A stretch of 64,000 nt of DNA from SAR116 cluster bacterium AG-447-A06 (GCA_003212345.1 QCPZ01000001.1:94501-158500), one strand, 5' to 3'; shown: positions 41,438-52,034, numbered from the stretch's first letter. Notes: a model not told the origin generated them from the sequence alone. Numbers and translations are program-made.

Positions 41438-43228
41438 CTAGTAAACCCTCGGTGCTGGCGGAATTGGGGCAATATCATTGCTCAACGTCGTCATCACAAC
41501 CCTGCGGTAATCCAACTTTGACTTATTTTTTTCATCAAGCCACATCACCGTATGTTTCATCCAGTTTTCATCGTCACGCTCTGGCCAGTCTTCATGCGCG
41601 TGCGCGCCACGTGACTCCTGCCTTTGGGCGGCAGATCTTATGCTAACCAAAGCCTGTCCCATCAAATTTTCGAGCTCCAGCGCTTCAATTAGGTCAGTGT
41701 TCCAGATAAGTGATTTATCTGCAACGCCAATGTGCCCCATCTTGCCAGCAATCTGATCCATTGTTCCCACACCACGTTCTAGAGACTCGCTAGATCGGAA
41801 TACCGCAGCGTGACGCTGCATCGCCTGTTGCATTTCAAGTCGAATCGATGCTGCACTTTTGCTGCCATTCGCGTTGCGCATTCGATCAAAGCGAGCAACT
41901 GCTTTGTCTGTTGCATGTTGGGGTGCCCGCTTCGCGGTGGCATCAGGTGTAACAGTTTCAGTGGCACGGTAAGCTGCGGCCCGGCCGAAGACCACAATGT
42001 CGAGAAGCGAGTTCGTGCCGAGGCGATTCGCTCCATGAACCGAAACACAGGCTGCCTCACCAATTGCCATAAGACCGGGCACAACTGCATTTTCATCATC
42101 CTTGGTTGGAGCCAACACTTCACCATGATAGTTAGTTGGTATACCGCCCATATTGTAATGGACGGTTGGCAAGACTGGAATGGGTTCGCGCGTCACATCA
42201 ACACCACAGAAAATCTTTGCTGTTTCGGTAATACCCGGAAGCCGCGTATGAAGTGTTGCAGAATCAATGTGCTCAAGATGCAGCATTATATGGTCCTTGT
42301 TCGGCCCTACGCCGCGCCCCTCGTTAATCTCAATCGTCATCGCCCGACTTACCACATCACGGCTTGCTAGGTCCTTAGCGGTTGGGGCAAACCTCTCCAT
42401 AAAACGTTCGCCCTCAGAGTTGGTCAGATAACCACCTTCACCTCGAGCGCCTTCGGTAATAAGAACACCAGCGCCATAAACACCGGTTGGGTGAAACTGA
42501 ACAAACTCCATATCCTGAAGCGGCAATCCAGCCCGAAGCGCCATGGCGTTTCCATCACCAGTGCAGGTATGGGCAGATGTGCATGAGAAATAAACACGGC
42601 CGTAACCGCCAGTTGCTAGAACCGTTTGCTGTCCCCAGAACCGATGAAGGCCGCCATCTTCCATACATAGTGCTATGACGCCCGCACACTCACCTTCATC
42701 AGTCATCAATAGGTCAAGAACAAAATATTCGATATGGAAATGCGCCTGATATTTTAAACATTGTTGATACAAAGTATGCAGGATGGCGTGACCCGTCCGG
42801 TCAGCTGCAGCACAAGCCCGCCGTGCCATTGATTTGCCATGATCCAGCGTATGGCCGCCAAATGGACGCTGATAAATCTTACCTTCTTCGGTTCGCGAAA
42901 AAGGCACGCCATAATTTTCTAACTCAATTACCGATGGAATAGCATTGCGGCACATATATTCGATGGCGTCTTGATCGCCAAGCCAGTCTGATCCCTTTAC
43001 AGTATCATACATATGAAACTGCCAGTTATCACCCTCGCCCATATTGTTCAATGCTGCCCCAATACCACCTTGGGCCGCAACGGTATGTGATCTTGTAGGG
43101 AAGACTTTCGTAATGCAGGCTGTTTTCAAACCACCAGCAGCCATGCCGAGGGTTGCACGCAGCCCGGCGCCACCTGCACCAACAACGACAACATCATATT
43201 GATGGTCAGTGATTTCGTAAGCACTCAT
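41438..43228 (-). CDS. sdhA: Succinate dehydrogenase flavoprotein subunit
   Basis: Oxidises succinate to fumarate. From the ATG at 43228 it has 596 residues (a TTG three codons upstream is the other option). [20 protein letters not shown] binds FAD; the histidine of [15 protein letters not shown] is the covalent FAD attachment site of the family; [20 protein letters not shown] and [20 protein letters not shown] are substrate and FAD contacts; the C-terminal [18 protein letters not shown] is also typical. It lies between sdhD and sdhB. Confidence 0.98.
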   Translation of the reverse strand: MSAYEITDHQYDVVVVGAGGAGLRATLGMAAGGLKTACITKVFPTRSHTVAAQGGIGAALNNMGEGDNWQFHMYDTVKGSDWLGDQDAIEYMCRNAIPSVIELENYGVPFSRTEEGKIYQRPFGGHTLDHGKSMARRACAAADRTGHAILHTLYQQCLKYQAHFHIEYFVLDLLMTDEGECAGVIALCMEDGGLHRFWGQQTVLATGGYGRVYFSCTSAHTCTGDGNAMALRAGLPLQDMEFVQFHPTGVYGAGVLITEGARGEGGYLTNSEGERFMERFAPTAKDLASRDVVSRAMTIEINEGRGVGPNKDHIMLHLEHIDSATLHTRLPGITETAKIFCGVDVTREPIPVLPTVHYNMGGIPTNYHGEVLAPTKDDENAVVPGLMAIGEAACVSVHGANRLGTNSLLDIVVFGRAAAYRATETVTPDATAKRAPQHATDKAVARFDRMRNANGSKSAASIRLEMQQAMQRHAAVFRSSESLERGVGTMDQIAGKMGHIGVADKSLIWNTDLIEALELENLMGQALVSIRSAAQRQESRGAHAHEDWPERDDENWMKHTVMWLDEKNKSKLDYRRVVMTTLSNDIAPIPPAPRVY

Positions 43229-43293
43229 TGACTTCAACCTTTTCTTTGCGAAATTTTGGCAAACTCATCCAATTCCAAGCTTTACAATGCTCT

Positions 43294-43656
43294 CTATACC
43301 GATCCCATAATAAGACCAACCGCAACAAGACCCGCTAAAGAAGCGACGGTAAAAACCGCTCTCGCTACCATCACTAGCATCAAACGGCCACTGGCAAGCG
43401 GGATATAATCCTCAATAATCATCTGCACACCCAGCGTCGCGTGAAACAAACCTACACTCAGCAAAAACCCAAGGGCAATTCCCTGGTGCGGCGTCGCGAC
43501 AAAGCTACGAGCTTCCTGGTAGTTAAGCGGCCCGAGTGAGGCCATAAGATAAGTAAAATATACCATCAGTATCAGCGTTATAACCGCACTAATACGCTGC
43601 CAGCGCCAATGACCATATCCAGATTCACGCGGATGCCTTGCAGATTGATGTGCCAT
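43294..43656 (-). CDS. sdhD: Succinate dehydrogenase membrane anchor subunit
   Basis: One of the two hydrophobic subunits that bind heme b and ubiquinone. The 120 residues contain three predicted membrane helices (about 18-42, 54-78, 90-115). GHWRWQRISAVITLILMVYF and LFHATLGVQMIIEDYI, with the candidate heme-ligand histidine, fit the alphaproteobacterial SdhD family. A GGAGGGGTTGGTC sequence precedes the ATG at 43656, which decides this start over the TTG at 43662. It starts 13 bp after sdhC. Confidence 0.92.
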   Translation of the reverse strand: MAHQSARHPRESGYGHWRWQRISAVITLILMVYFTYLMASLGPLNYQEARSFVATPHQGIALGFLLSVGLFHATLGVQMIIEDYIPLASGRLMLVMVARAVFTVASLAGLVAVGLIMGSV

Positions 43657-43669
43657 GACCAACCCCTCC

Positions 43670-44041
43670 CTACACTAACAGCCACAGTGCTGCGGTCACT
43701 ATGACGGTAAGGCCAAGCACCAAATAGCCAGATTGATAGACCTGTCCAATCTCTAGGCCAATGCGCAAATCCCACGACAAATGACGAACACCGTTTAACC
43801 CATGATAGACTAGCGCTAACGAGTAGCCAAACAAAACCAGCTGTCCAACCGGATGATGCAACGCAGCTGTAACGGAGCCAAAAACATCGTCTCCTGCCGC
43901 AAGGGCAGTCAGCCAAACTACCAATATAAGACTGCCTGTCGCAAGTAACGCACCACTAGCTCGATGCATGATCGACATGACCGATGTTAATTGGGGCCGG
44001 TAGACCTGAAGATGCGGTGATAATGGACGAGGCTTTGCCAT
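43670..44041 (-). CDS. sdhC: Succinate dehydrogenase cytochrome b556 subunit
   Basis: The first gene of sdhCDAB. It has 123 residues and three membrane helices. RPLSPHLQVYRPQLTSVMSI followed by MHRASGALLATG is the SdhC signature, containing the ubiquinone-site serine and arginine region; LVYHGLNGVRHLSWD carries the heme-ligand histidine. It starts 38 bp downstream of an AT-rich leader and the promoter-like sequence at 44107-44137. Confidence 0.95.
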   Translation of the reverse strand: MAKPRPLSPHLQVYRPQLTSVMSIMHRASGALLATGSLILVVWLTALAAGDDVFGSVTAALHHPVGQLVLFGYSLALVYHGLNGVRHLSWDLRIGLEIGQVYQSGYLVLGLTVIVTAALWLLV

Positions 44042-44106
44042 TGGGACCCTTTAGAAAGAGTTTATAAGAAAAAAATGAAAAGCGATGATCTATACTCATT
44101 ACTATC

Positions 44107-44137
44107 GTTATATGAGATACCAGTCTCAAATAGTCAA
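44107..44137 (-). promoter_or_regulatory. Candidate sdhC promoter with dyad in a 19-bp spacer
   Basis: Read on the minus strand, TTGACT (44137-44132) and TATAAC (44112-44107) are separated by 19 bp. The spacer contains the inverted repeat TGAGA-ctggta-TCTCA (44128-44113). Transcription would start near 44100, giving a 5' leader of about 60 nt. A long spacer with a central dyad is the layout of MerR-type regulated promoters; that reading is only an inference. Confidence 0.45.
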
Positions 44138-44279
44138 TGCGTAAGGGAAAAATCTATCTCCCAAATTACCGCACAGAAACAACCTGGCCAGACCTGCGCA
44201 TAGTTACAAAATCTTTTCAAAAATTATCTGAATTAATTGCATTTGCCTTTTTGCCAAAAGCGCGGCACAACAAACCTTA

Positions 44280-45101
44280 ATGAAACAGATCTTATCAATT
44301 CAGTCTACCGTAACTATTGGGTTTGTTGGCAATAATGTTGCTGGGCCGGTGATTACCCATCTTGGACACCAGCCTTTGCTCGTCAATACGATCGCTCTTG
44401 CGGCTCATCCAGGCTACGGTTTGTTCGCTGGAGGGCCACTGCCGGATGCCACTTTTAATGCAATTCTTCGCGCTTTACCAAATCTAGGAAGATTTAAAAT
44501 TATTGGAACTGTTATCACCGGTTATCTGGGCGCACTCACACAGGTCAATGCCATCTCCCAGTTGATCAAGGACTGGCAACTTGAGCAAACAAGGGGCTCT
44601 TATATTCTTGACCCGGTGCTCGGCGATAATGGCCGTATCTATGTTGACAGCAAACTAGTTACAGCAATGCGTGACAGTTTGCTACCTCTTGCTAACTTTG
44701 TTACACCCAATCAGTTTGAGCTTGAGCTCCTATCTGGCCAAACGGTGAGAGATGTGCCAAGCGCTGATAAAGCCGCTCAGTATCTTCTTGAACGATACCC
44801 TCATCTGAACGGTGTTTTAGTAACTGGTATTAACCATATCGATAACAGCATTCATGATCGTTTTATTAGTCACACTGGCCTTACTGATATGGCCTTCGAA
44901 AAACGAAATAGCGGAATAGCTGGAGGTGGTGATTTACTGACGACAATTTTTGCAAGTTGGCTTGCGTCTGGCCATTCCTCTAAAATCAGCTTTAAAGCTG
45001 CTAGCGAGCAGGCACATGCCATAATTGACCGAAGCAACAATCACCTAGAAATAAAGTTATTGGAAAACATCGATCTGTTGAAACCGATACCAAAATTGTG
45101 A
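44280..45101 (+). CDS. Pyridoxal kinase (PdxY/PdxK-like)
   Basis: A ribokinase-superfamily enzyme of 273 residues that would phosphorylate pyridoxal in vitamin B6 salvage. ILSIQSTVTIGFVGNNVAGP is the family start, followed by TIALAAHPGYG; the middle has YILDPVLGDNGRIYV and VTPNQFELELLSG, both typical. The anion-hole GAGD motif near the C-terminus is replaced by GIAGGGDLLTTIFASW, which retains the catalytic aspartate in GGGD. It lies alone on the plus strand between sdhC and asd. Confidence 0.88.
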   Translation: MKQILSIQSTVTIGFVGNNVAGPVITHLGHQPLLVNTIALAAHPGYGLFAGGPLPDATFNAILRALPNLGRFKIIGTVITGYLGALTQVNAISQLIKDWQLEQTRGSYILDPVLGDNGRIYVDSKLVTAMRDSLLPLANFVTPNQFELELLSGQTVRDVPSADKAAQYLLERYPHLNGVLVTGINHIDNSIHDRFISHTGLTDMAFEKRNSGIAGGGDLLTTIFASWLASGHSSKISFKAASEQAHAIIDRSNNHLEIKLLENIDLLKPIPKL

Positions 45102-45129
45102 AATCACCCAAGCACCATTTGAATGATAG

Positions 45130-46164
45130 CTAGCGCCCACGAATATCTTGCGCGGTTATTAATTCTGCAATCTGAACCGAATTCAATGCAGCGCCTTTTC
45201 TAAGATTATCAGACACGCACCAGAAAACCATGCCATTTAGCACAGTAGGGTCTTGACGAATACGGCTAATGTAAACAGCATCCTCACCCGCAGCTTCATG
45301 CGGCGTCACATAACCCTCATTCGCGCGGTGATCAACCACAATAACTCCCGGCGCGTCACCCAGCAGGCCTCGTACAGCTTTTTCGGTCATCGGCTGTTCC
45401 GTCTCAATAAAGACCGCCTCGCTATGTCCAACAAAAACTGGAATTCGCACACAATGCGCAACAAGCTCAATGGTCGGATCTAAGATTTTCTTGGTCTCGG
45501 CAGTCATTTTCCATTCTTCCTTGGTGAAACCGTCGTCAAGGAAAACATCAATATGAGGGATCGCATTAAAGGCAATCTGCTTAGTAAAAATTTCCGGTTT
45601 AACCGTATCATTCACATAGATTCCCTTTGTCTGGTTGAATAATTCATCCATGGCTGGCCGGCCCGCTCCCGATACCGCCTGATAAGTTGAAACGACAACC
45701 CGCTTGACTACAAAAGCATCATGAAGCGGTTTTAGGGCCACCACCAGCTGGGCTGTCGAGCAATTTGGATTAGCAATGATATTACGCCCACCGTTCTCGA
45801 TCAAACAAGATACAATACTATCGGGGTTCACCTCTGGCACCACTAATGGTACATCATCATCCATACGGAACGCAGATGAATTATCAATCACAAGACAGCC
45901 AGCCTGACCTGCGATCGGTGCATGAGTTTTAGCCGTATCACCGCCAGCTGAAAACAGTGCAATTTCAGCTGCAGCAAAATCAAACTTATCAAGCGCTTCA
46001 ACAGTCAAGATTTCATCATCACCGTATGATACTTCTTGACCGATAGACTTTGACGATGCCAGTGCATGGACTTTATCTGCTGGAAAATTCCGCTCAGCCA
46101 AAGTTTGCAACATTTCACGGCCAACCGCACCGGTCGCGCCTACAACAGCAACTTTATACCCCAT
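45130..46164 (-). CDS. asd: Aspartate-semialdehyde dehydrogenase
   Basis: Reduces aspartyl phosphate to aspartate semialdehyde, the branch point to lysine, diaminopimelate, threonine and methionine. It is 344 residues. MGYKVAVVGATGAVGREMLQ binds NADP; the catalytic Cys135 is in NIIANPNCSTAQLVVAL; VVSTYQAVSGAGRPAMDELF and the His of IPVFVGHSEAVFIE region complete the active site. It is downstream of leuB by 87 bp at the end of the ribosomal-leucine gene run. dapF and lysA of the same pathway are in this window. Confidence 0.97.
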   Translation of the reverse strand: MGYKVAVVGATGAVGREMLQTLAERNFPADKVHALASSKSIGQEVSYGDDEILTVEALDKFDFAAAEIALFSAGGDTAKTHAPIAGQAGCLVIDNSSAFRMDDDVPLVVPEVNPDSIVSCLIENGGRNIIANPNCSTAQLVVALKPLHDAFVVKRVVVSTYQAVSGAGRPAMDELFNQTKGIYVNDTVKPEIFTKQIAFNAIPHIDVFLDDGFTKEEWKMTAETKKILDPTIELVAHCVRIPVFVGHSEAVFIETEQPMTEKAVRGLLGDAPGVIVVDHRANEGYVTPHEAAGEDAVYISRIRQDPTVLNGMVFWCVSDNLRKGAALNSVQIAELITAQDIRGR

Positions 46165-46251
46165 GGTGGTATCCTCATATCAATGCCCAAAATCCATACT
46201 TTTTAGTGGGACGAGATTGAGCGCGCCATCACCAAATAATGGAGATGTTAT

Positions 46252-47364
46252 TTAACGACCCAAACGATCCATTGCGTCAAGCACAGCTTTGGTCATACCT
46301 TCAGTTCCCGTCTGCTCGCAACCCGGCGCCATAATATCGCCTGTCCGTTTACTTTCAAGAGCCATATTAACAGCCTGCTCTACCAGATCAGCTTCATCTC
46401 CTTGGTCAAAGCTATAGCGCATCATCATAGCAAAACTAAGGAACTGTGCCAGAGGGTTAGCAAGGTCTTTTCCAGCAATATCTGGTGCTGACCCATGAAC
46501 CGGTTCATACATTGCCTTGGGCAGGCCAGTTTCAGAATCTGGCTGGCCAAGCGATGCAGATGGCAGCATGCCAAGAGATCCGGTAAGCATGGCCGCACAA
46601 TCCGATAAAAGATCACCAAACAGATTGTCAGTTACAATTACATCAAACTGCTTTGGATTGCGGACCAACTGCATGGCGCAGTTATCAGCATACATGTGGC
46701 TGAGCTGCACGCCGTCACCTTCAGCTTGATGAAGCGCTGTCATAACCTGCCGCCACAAAACGCCAGAATGCATCACATTAGCCTTTTCAACTGATGTTAA
46801 ACGACCATCACGTTTGCGTGCCAACTCAATCCCTACACGTCCAATTCGTTCAATTTCAGGAGTTGTATAAGCGTTTGTGTCATAACCTTTCTTGATGCCA
46901 CCACCCATATCATCAATACCGCGAGGTTCGGCAAAATAAGATCCACCGCATAATTCGCGAAGTATCATAATATCGAGCCCTGATACCACATCTGGCTTCA
47001 GCGTTGACGCATTAACCAAGGTTGGGAAAACCATAGCAGGGCGCAAATTGGCAAAAAGGTCTAATTCCTTTCTTAGCCGAAGCAAACCCGCTTCAGGGCG
47101 AACCTCAAATGGAACATCATCATATTTTGGTGCCCCAACAGCACCAAAAAGGACCGCGTCACTGGCCATTGAGTCGGCAAGGGTTTTGTCGGTCAATGGG
47201 GTGCCATGCACATCGTAGGCGGCACCACCAACGAGCCCTTCGGATATATCAAAACCAATGCTGCGATGTTTTGCCAGCCAGTCAATGAGTTTCATATTGG
47301 CTTGCATTACTTCATTGCCGATTCCATCGCCAGGCAACACCATTACTTTACGATTGGACGCCAT
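46252..47364 (-). CDS. leuB: 3-isopropylmalate dehydrogenase
   Basis: Oxidative decarboxylation of 3-isopropylmalate in leucine synthesis. From the ATG at 47364 it is 370 residues, the usual length, starting [20 protein letters not shown]. The substrate arginines lie in [40 protein letters not shown] is the IDH/IMDH signature with metal-binding aspartates; [18 protein letters not shown] is the NAD-binding loop. AAGGA sits 7 nt before the chosen ATG. An ATG at 47406, directly after the leuD stop, is in frame but adds 14 unsupported residues. Confidence 0.97.
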   Translation of the reverse strand: MASNRKVMVLPGDGIGNEVMQANMKLIDWLAKHRSIGFDISEGLVGGAAYDVHGTPLTDKTLADSMASDAVLFGAVGAPKYDDVPFEVRPEAGLLRLRKELDLFANLRPAMVFPTLVNASTLKPDVVSGLDIMILRELCGGSYFAEPRGIDDMGGGIKKGYDTNAYTTPEIERIGRVGIELARKRDGRLTSVEKANVMHSGVLWRQVMTALHQAEGDGVQLSHMYADNCAMQLVRNPKQFDVIVTDNLFGDLLSDCAAMLTGSLGMLPSASLGQPDSETGLPKAMYEPVHGSAPDIAGKDLANPLAQFLSFAMMMRYSFDQGDEADLVEQAVNMALESKRTGDIMAPGCEQTGTEGMTKAVLDAMDRLGR

Positions 47365-47406
47365 CTTCATTTCCTTAAATCTGCGGTTCTGCAAAAACCC
47401 AGCCAT

Positions 47407-48012
47407 TTACAACCAGGGCTGCTCTTGGTCACGCCTCGCCTCGTATTGATCAATGTCATCTACTTTTTCAAGGGTCAAGCCGATATCATCGAGACCCTCT
47501 AGGAGGCATTGCTTGCGGAAAGGATCAATATCAAATGACACTGTTGGGCCATTTGGTCGCTGAATGGTCTGATTGATCAAATCAACCGTTAGTTCCGGAT
47601 TTTCTTTATCTCTGGCATCAGCCATCAAAGCGTCGCGATCCTCAGCACTGACGACAATCGGCAGAATACCATTCTTGAAACAATTGTTGTAGAATATGTC
47701 TGCAAAACTAGTTGAAATCACGCAACGAACGCCGAAATCAAGCAGCGCCCATGGCGCATGCTCACGACTCGACCCGCAACCGAAATTGTCGCCGGCAACC
47801 AGAATTTTTGCATTCCGATACGGTGCCTGATTCAGCACAAAATCGTCAATCTCGCTGCCATCCAAATTGAAACGCATCTCGTCAAACAAGTTTCTACCAA
47901 GGCCAGATCGCTTGATAGTTTTCAAAAACTGCTTCGGAATAATCATATCTGTATCAATATTCAAAATATCCAACGGCGCAGCAACACCGGTCAATTTTTC
48001 AAATTTCTGCAC
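47407..48012 (-). CDS. leuD: 3-isopropylmalate dehydratase small subunit
   Basis: Partner of LeuC in isomerising 2- to 3-isopropylmalate. The start is GTG at 48012, set by AGGAG seven nt upstream; the protein then begins (M)[19 protein letters not shown], as the family does, and is 201 residues. [19 protein letters not shown] and [20 protein letters not shown] are the conserved substrate-binding segments. It follows leuC after 19 bp. Confidence 0.96.
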   Translation of the reverse strand: MQKFEKLTGVAAPLDILNIDTDMIIPKQFLKTIKRSGLGRNLFDEMRFNLDGSEIDDFVLNQAPYRNAKILVAGDNFGCGSSREHAPWALLDFGVRCVISTSFADIFYNNCFKNGILPIVVSAEDRDALMADARDKENPELTVDLINQTIQRPNGPTVSFDIDPFRKQCLLEGLDDIGLTLEKVDDIDQYEARRDQEQPWL

Positions 48013-48031
48013 AAGATCGCTCCTTTTCCGC

Positions 48032-49435
48032 TCAGATGTTCCGCACATCGGTCAGATGGCCAGACAACGCCGCGGCAACAGCCATTTGTGGGCTGACAAG
48101 GTGGGTGCGGCCACCACGGCCCTGACGACCTTCAAAATTCCGGTTTGACGTGGACGCGCAGCGCTCGCCATCAGTCAATTTATCAGCATTCATCGCAAGG
48201 CACATTGAACAGCCGGGCTCACGCCACTCAAAACCAGCAGCGACAAACACCTTGTCCAGCCCTTCAGCCTCGGCCTGTTCCTTGACAAGCCCTGATCCCG
48301 GCACCACGAGCGCTCGCATCCCGTCTGCCACCTTACGACCTTGGGCTAGTGCCGCAGCTGCGCGAAGATCCTCAATACGACTGTTCGTGCAAGAACCGAT
48401 AAAAACTGTATCAACTTTAATATCGGTCAATCTCTGGCCCGGTGTCAGGCCCATGTAAGCAATTGCCCGTTCCATCTTTGAGCGTTTGCTGGCGTCTTTT
48501 TCCAGTTCCGGATTTGGCACAGTCTCAGTGATTGCCAGTGCGTCCTCAGGGCTCGTTCCCCAGGTTACAGTTGGGGCAATTTCTTCAGCCGGGAGGATGA
48601 CTTCAGTATCATAACTGGCATCGGTATCGGATGGCAAAGTTTGCCAATATGCGATAGCATTATCCCAGTTTTTACCCTTCGGCGTCATTGGACGATCAGC
48701 TAAATAATCAAATGTTACCTGGTCTGGTGCAATCATTCCAGCACGGGCGCCAGCTTCAATAGCCATGTTACAAACTGTCATGCGACCTTCCATCGACAAA
48801 CCGCGAATAACCGATCCGGCAAATTCCATCACATGCCCCGTGCCGCCAGCTGTGCCTATTTTACCAATAATAGCTAAAATCACATCCTTGGCAGTTACAC
48901 CATCGGCAAGATCACCATCAACCGTGATACGCATATTCTTGGCTGGTTTTTGGATCAGTGTCTGTGTAGCCAGAACGTGCTCAACTTCAGATGTGCCAAT
49001 ACCAAAAGCAAGGGCGCCGAACGCCCCATGGGTTGCGGTGTGCGAGTCACCACAAACAATGGTCATTCCGGGCAGGGTAAAACCCTGTTCTGGACCAATA
49101 ACATGAACAATGCCTTGACGGATATCATCCATCGCAAAATAAGGGACACCGAAGTCAGCCGCATTTTTCTCTAGAGCTTCGACCTGAATGCGACTTTCTT
49201 CGTCTTCGATACCAACCGAGCGGTCCGTAGTTGGAATATTGTGATCGGCAACGGCAAGCGTGCGATTGGGTGCGCGCACCACTCTATGATTATTTCGAAG
49301 ACCCTCAAAGGCCTGCGGACTGGTCACCTCATGAACAAGGTGCCTATCAATGTAAATCAGGCATGTACCATCATCTTGCTGATGCACAACATGCGCATCC
49401 CAGATCTTATCAAATAAAGTTTTTGGAGCCGACAT
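48032..49435 (-). CDS. leuC: 3-isopropylmalate dehydratase large subunit
   Basis: The [4Fe-4S] subunit of isopropylmalate isomerase, 467 residues. It starts [20 protein letters not shown]. The cluster-binding cysteines are in [14 protein letters not shown] (near residue 350) and in [16 protein letters not shown] (near 410). [20 protein letters not shown] and [20 protein letters not shown] are aconitase-family signatures. It follows rplS after 57 bp and leads leuC-leuD-leuB. Confidence 0.97.
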   Translation of the reverse strand: MSAPKTLFDKIWDAHVVHQQDDGTCLIYIDRHLVHEVTSPQAFEGLRNNHRVVRAPNRTLAVADHNIPTTDRSVGIEDEESRIQVEALEKNAADFGVPYFAMDDIRQGIVHVIGPEQGFTLPGMTIVCGDSHTATHGAFGALAFGIGTSEVEHVLATQTLIQKPAKNMRITVDGDLADGVTAKDVILAIIGKIGTAGGTGHVMEFAGSVIRGLSMEGRMTVCNMAIEAGARAGMIAPDQVTFDYLADRPMTPKGKNWDNAIAYWQTLPSDTDASYDTEVILPAEEIAPTVTWGTSPEDALAITETVPNPELEKDASKRSKMERAIAYMGLTPGQRLTDIKVDTVFIGSCTNSRIEDLRAAAALAQGRKVADGMRALVVPGSGLVKEQAEAEGLDKVFVAAGFEWREPGCSMCLAMNADKLTDGERCASTSNRNFEGRQGRGGRTHLVSPQMAVAAALSGHLTDVRNI

Positions 49436-49492
49436 AGCATTCTCCTGATTGCTACCGGCGAGGAGGTCATCTCACAAGGCCGGTCGGGCAAT

Positions 49493-49873
49493 TTAAGAAG
49501 ATGACGCCTCGCGGTAGGTTGTTTTTTCAGCAATACGTGCTGCCTTACCAGTCCGACCACGCAAATAATATAGCTTGGCACGACGAACCCGTCCACGCCG
49601 CATGACCGTCACCCCGGCAACTTGCGGAGCGTGAATTGGAAATACGCGCTCAACACCTTCTCCGTAGGAAATTTTCCGAACCGTGAATGATGAATTTACG
49701 CCGTTGCTTTTTCGCGCAATGCAGACTCCCTCAAATGCCTGAATACGCTCACGCGTACCTTCAACCACTTTGACGTCAACGCGTAAAGTGTCGCCGGGTG
49801 CAAATTCTGGCAGCTGCCTTTGACCACGCACTTTTTCGATCTGCTTATTTCCTATGCGATCAATGATGTTCAT
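49493..49873 (-). CDS. rplS: 50S ribosomal protein L19
   Basis: L19 sits at the interface of the 30S and 50S subunits. From the ATG at 49873 it has 126 residues: [20 protein letters not shown], the central [20 protein letters not shown] and [20 protein letters not shown], and the signature [20 protein letters not shown]. An ATG-less extension to 49894 is unsupported. It follows trmD, the usual order. Confidence 0.96.
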   Translation of the reverse strand: MNIIDRIGNKQIEKVRGQRQLPEFAPGDTLRVDVKVVEGTRERIQAFEGVCIARKSNGVNSSFTVRKISYGEGVERVFPIHAPQVAGVTVMRRGRVRRAKLYYLRGRTGKAARIAEKTTYREASSS

Positions 49874-49952
49874 CGCCCGATTCCCTTCATCCATTCCTTG
49901 TTACCCTGACCGGATGCTGGCCCCGATCTCCAGCCCCTTGCTGGCAGGTAAC

Positions 49953-50729
49953 TTACTTTTTGCCCTTACGCAGTGCCGACTGGTTCAGATAATGTTGCCA
50001 CAAATCTGGCCGGCGACGCTGCGTCTCTTTTTCTGCCTCCGCCTGTCGCCATTCAGCGATTTTGCGGTGGTGGCCTGAAGCCAGAATTTCTGGTGCTTCA
50101 ATGCCATTCCAGACTCGGGGCTGCGTGTAGTGTGAATGCTCCAACAACCCGGTCTCAAAACTTTCTTCGCGGTGGCTAGCTTCCTTGCCCATCACACCCG
50201 GCAGCAGGCGGACCACCGCATCCATCACTGTCAGGGCAGCTATTTCACCACCTGACAAAATATAATCGCCGACACTGACTTCAATCATATCAGCTGAGTC
50301 GATCACCCGCTGATCAACCCCTTCATAGCGCCCACATAAAAACACCGCACCCTTTGCAGCGGCCAGATCATGAACCAACCCCTGATCAAGTACCCTGCCC
50401 CGTGGTGACAGGTAAATCCTTGGGCCTGGGCAGTCTTTGACAGCATTAAGCGCGGCTGCCACGACGTCTGGTTTTAACACCATACCGACGCCGCCGCCAA
50501 GGGGGGCATCATCTACGGTTCGGTGCTTATCGCGCGCAAACTCACGAATGTCCAGTTTTTTCAACGACCAAATGCCCTCATTCAACGATTTTCCTGACAA
50601 AGAATATTCCAATGGTCCAGGAAACATTTCCGGAAAAAGCGTTAAAACCGTTGCTTGCCAGCAGGGCAAAGCGCTACCAGCAACGGTTTTTTGGTTCAAA
50701 TTGGGCGTTATTTCGCCCATAACAGCCAT
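49953..50729 (-). CDS. trmD: tRNA (guanine(37)-N1)-methyltransferase
   Basis: A SPOUT-class dimer that makes m1G37 next to anticodons and so prevents frameshifting. It has 258 residues from 50729 or 255 from the ATG at 50720; GGAAAGGAT fits the latter slightly better. The core shows [40 protein letters not shown], the knot segments [19 protein letters not shown], and [20 protein letters not shown]. The first 25 residues ([19 protein letters not shown]) are longer than in Escherichia coli. It lies between rimM and rplS. Confidence 0.96.
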   Translation of the reverse strand: MAVMGEITPNLNQKTVAGSALPCWQATVLTLFPEMFPGPLEYSLSGKSLNEGIWSLKKLDIREFARDKHRTVDDAPLGGGVGMVLKPDVVAAALNAVKDCPGPRIYLSPRGRVLDQGLVHDLAAAKGAVFLCGRYEGVDQRVIDSADMIEVSVGDYILSGGEIAALTVMDAVVRLLPGVMGKEASHREESFETGLLEHSHYTQPRVWNGIEAPEILASGHHRKIAEWRQAEAEKETQRRRPDLWQHYLNQSALRKGKK

Positions 50730-50796
50730 CCTTTCCCAGTTTGCCCATCCTTGTTAAGCACAGCCATTTTAACTCGGGCTGTTTTCTTTGGCCCCG

Positions 50797-51345
50797 TTAG
50801 CTGATTTTATCACCGCTCGCTTCATCAACTACATTGGTTGCGTCAAGCAAACCATCAGGCACCAAGAGACAAATTTCTTTTGCCGCCATGTCAACAGCGA
50901 TTAGCCGATCACCTCCAAAAGGAACCATTATCGTTGAGCCTTTTCGAGGTGCCAGCTCGGCGATTTCCCCAGCACCAAAATCATGAATCGCTATTAAACT
51001 ACCAAGCGGAACACCATCTTGCCCTTTCACCGACATCCCCAGCAAATCTGCATGATAGAACTCACCATCATTGGGCTCTGGCAGGCTTTCCCGAACAACA
51101 TACAAAGTCACACCGCGCAAGGCCTCGGCCGCATCTCGCGTATCCACACCTTTGGCACAAACAATCGCCAGCCCTTTTGCATTGATCGACATGATGCGCA
51201 ACATCAGTTGCTGGCCATCGTCGGTTGTGACAGGGCCATATGCCGATAACGAATTGGGGACCGCAGTAAATGGTTTTACTTTGAACTGTCCCCTGACCCC
51301 TTGCGGACCAACAATCACGCCGATTGGCAGCTTGCCAGCTGACAC
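50797..51345 (-). CDS. rimM: Ribosome maturation factor RimM
   Basis: Binds S19 and helps 30S head assembly. It has 182 residues: the N-terminal RimM domain (GVIVGPQGVRGQFKVKPFTA) and a C-terminal PRC-barrel (YHADLLGMSVKGQDGVPLGS, VPFGGDRLIAVDMAAKEICL). The start is GTG at 51345, and its first base overlaps the last base of the rpsP TAG (TAGTG), so translation is probably coupled. Order rpsP-rimM-trmD-rplS is canonical. Confidence 0.95.
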   Translation of the reverse strand: MSAGKLPIGVIVGPQGVRGQFKVKPFTAVPNSLSAYGPVTTDDGQQLMLRIMSINAKGLAIVCAKGVDTRDAAEALRGVTLYVVRESLPEPNDGEFYHADLLGMSVKGQDGVPLGSLIAIHDFGAGEIAELAPRKGSTIMVPFGGDRLIAVDMAAKEICLLVPDGLLDATNVVDEASGDKIS

Positions 51346-51995
51346 TAGCTGTTTGCCTTTTCCTCTGTAACCTCTCCGTCGGCGGGCGCAGCCTCTTCGG
51401 TAGACGCCTCAGCAGCAGCCTCTTCGGCAGGCGCAGCCTCTTCGGTAGACGCCTCAGCAGCAGCCTCTTCAGCGGGCGCAGCCTCTTCGGCAGGCGCAGC
51501 CTCTTCGGTAGACGCCTCAGCAGCAGCCTCTTCAGCGGGCGCAGCCTCTTCAGCAGGCGCAGCCTCTTCAGCAGGCGCAGCCTCTTCAGCAGGCGCTTCA
51601 GCAGCAGCCTCTTCAGCAGGCGCTTCAGCAGCAGCCTCTTCGGCAGGCGCTTCAGCAGCGGCGGCATCCGCGGCTTCAGCCTCGCGCTCTGCTCGCTTTT
51701 TACCAGGAGCTGATTTCTTTGGCTGATCACGAATAATCAAAGGTTCAGCGAGGCCAGCGGCAGCAAGCATCTTTTGAACACGCTCGGTTGGTTTGGCACC
51801 TTTGCTAAGCCAGAATGTAATCCGCTCACTATTCAATGTCATACGCTGTTCATGTTCTTTTGGAACCATTGGGTTATAAGTGCCAACACGCTCAACATAG
51901 CGACCATCGCGTGGCGATGACGCTTCAGCAACAACGATCCGGTAAAATGGGCGTTTTTTTGCACCGCCGCGTGCTAGTCTGATTTTCAAAGCCAT
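51345..51995 (-). CDS. rpsP: 30S ribosomal protein S16 with long acidic repeat tail
   Basis: The first 85-100 residues are ordinary S16: [34 protein letters not shown] and [20 protein letters not shown]. The protein totals 216 residues, more than twice the usual 80-110. After a basic patch ([13 protein letters not shown]) the C-terminal 95 residues consist of Ala, Glu, Pro with some Ser/Thr, in repeats such as [15 protein letters not shown], with the core EEAA about twelve times. Modest Ala-rich tails on S16 occur in alphaproteobacteria; this one is unusually long. It is followed by rimM with a one-base overlap and preceded by ffh. Confidence 0.95.
   Translation of the reverse strand: MALKIRLARGGAKKRPFYRIVVAEASSPRDGRYVERVGTYNPMVPKEHEQRMTLNSERITFWLSKGAKPTERVQKMLAAAGLAEPLIIRDQPKKSAPGKKRAEREAEAADAAAAEAPAEEAAAEAPAEEAAAEAPAEEAAPAEEAAPAEEAAPAEEAAAEASTEEAAPAEEAAPAEEAAAEASTEEAAPAEEAAAEASTEEAAPADGEVTEEKANS
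51382..51660. repeat. Tandem repeat region encoding the S16 tail
   Basis: About 280 bp of imperfect repeats built on a 15-nt unit (plus strand GCAGCCTCTTCAGCAGGC and variants), interspersed with a 24-nt variant carrying GGTAGACGCCTCAGCA. The whole block lies in the rpsP reading frame. Because units are multiples of three, copy-number change would keep the frame. The repeat also leaves other frames open, which creates spurious reading frames on both strands. Confidence 0.9.
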
Positions 51996-52034
51996 GAATT
52001 TATCCCTCTCATTGGCGTTAGTCGTCCATAAACT

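Noticed and set aside
49445-49490. ACCGGC/GCCGGT inverted repeat between rplS and leuC
   Set aside because: Six-base stem with a roughly 19-nt loop and no T-tract; too weak to call a terminator.
51068-51730. Long open frames on both strands across the rpsP tail, encoding Leu/Arg/Lys-rich and Ser/Arg/Phe-rich repeats
   Set aside because: They are by-products of the stop-free repeat that encodes the S16 tail; S16 itself is in frame with its conserved core.
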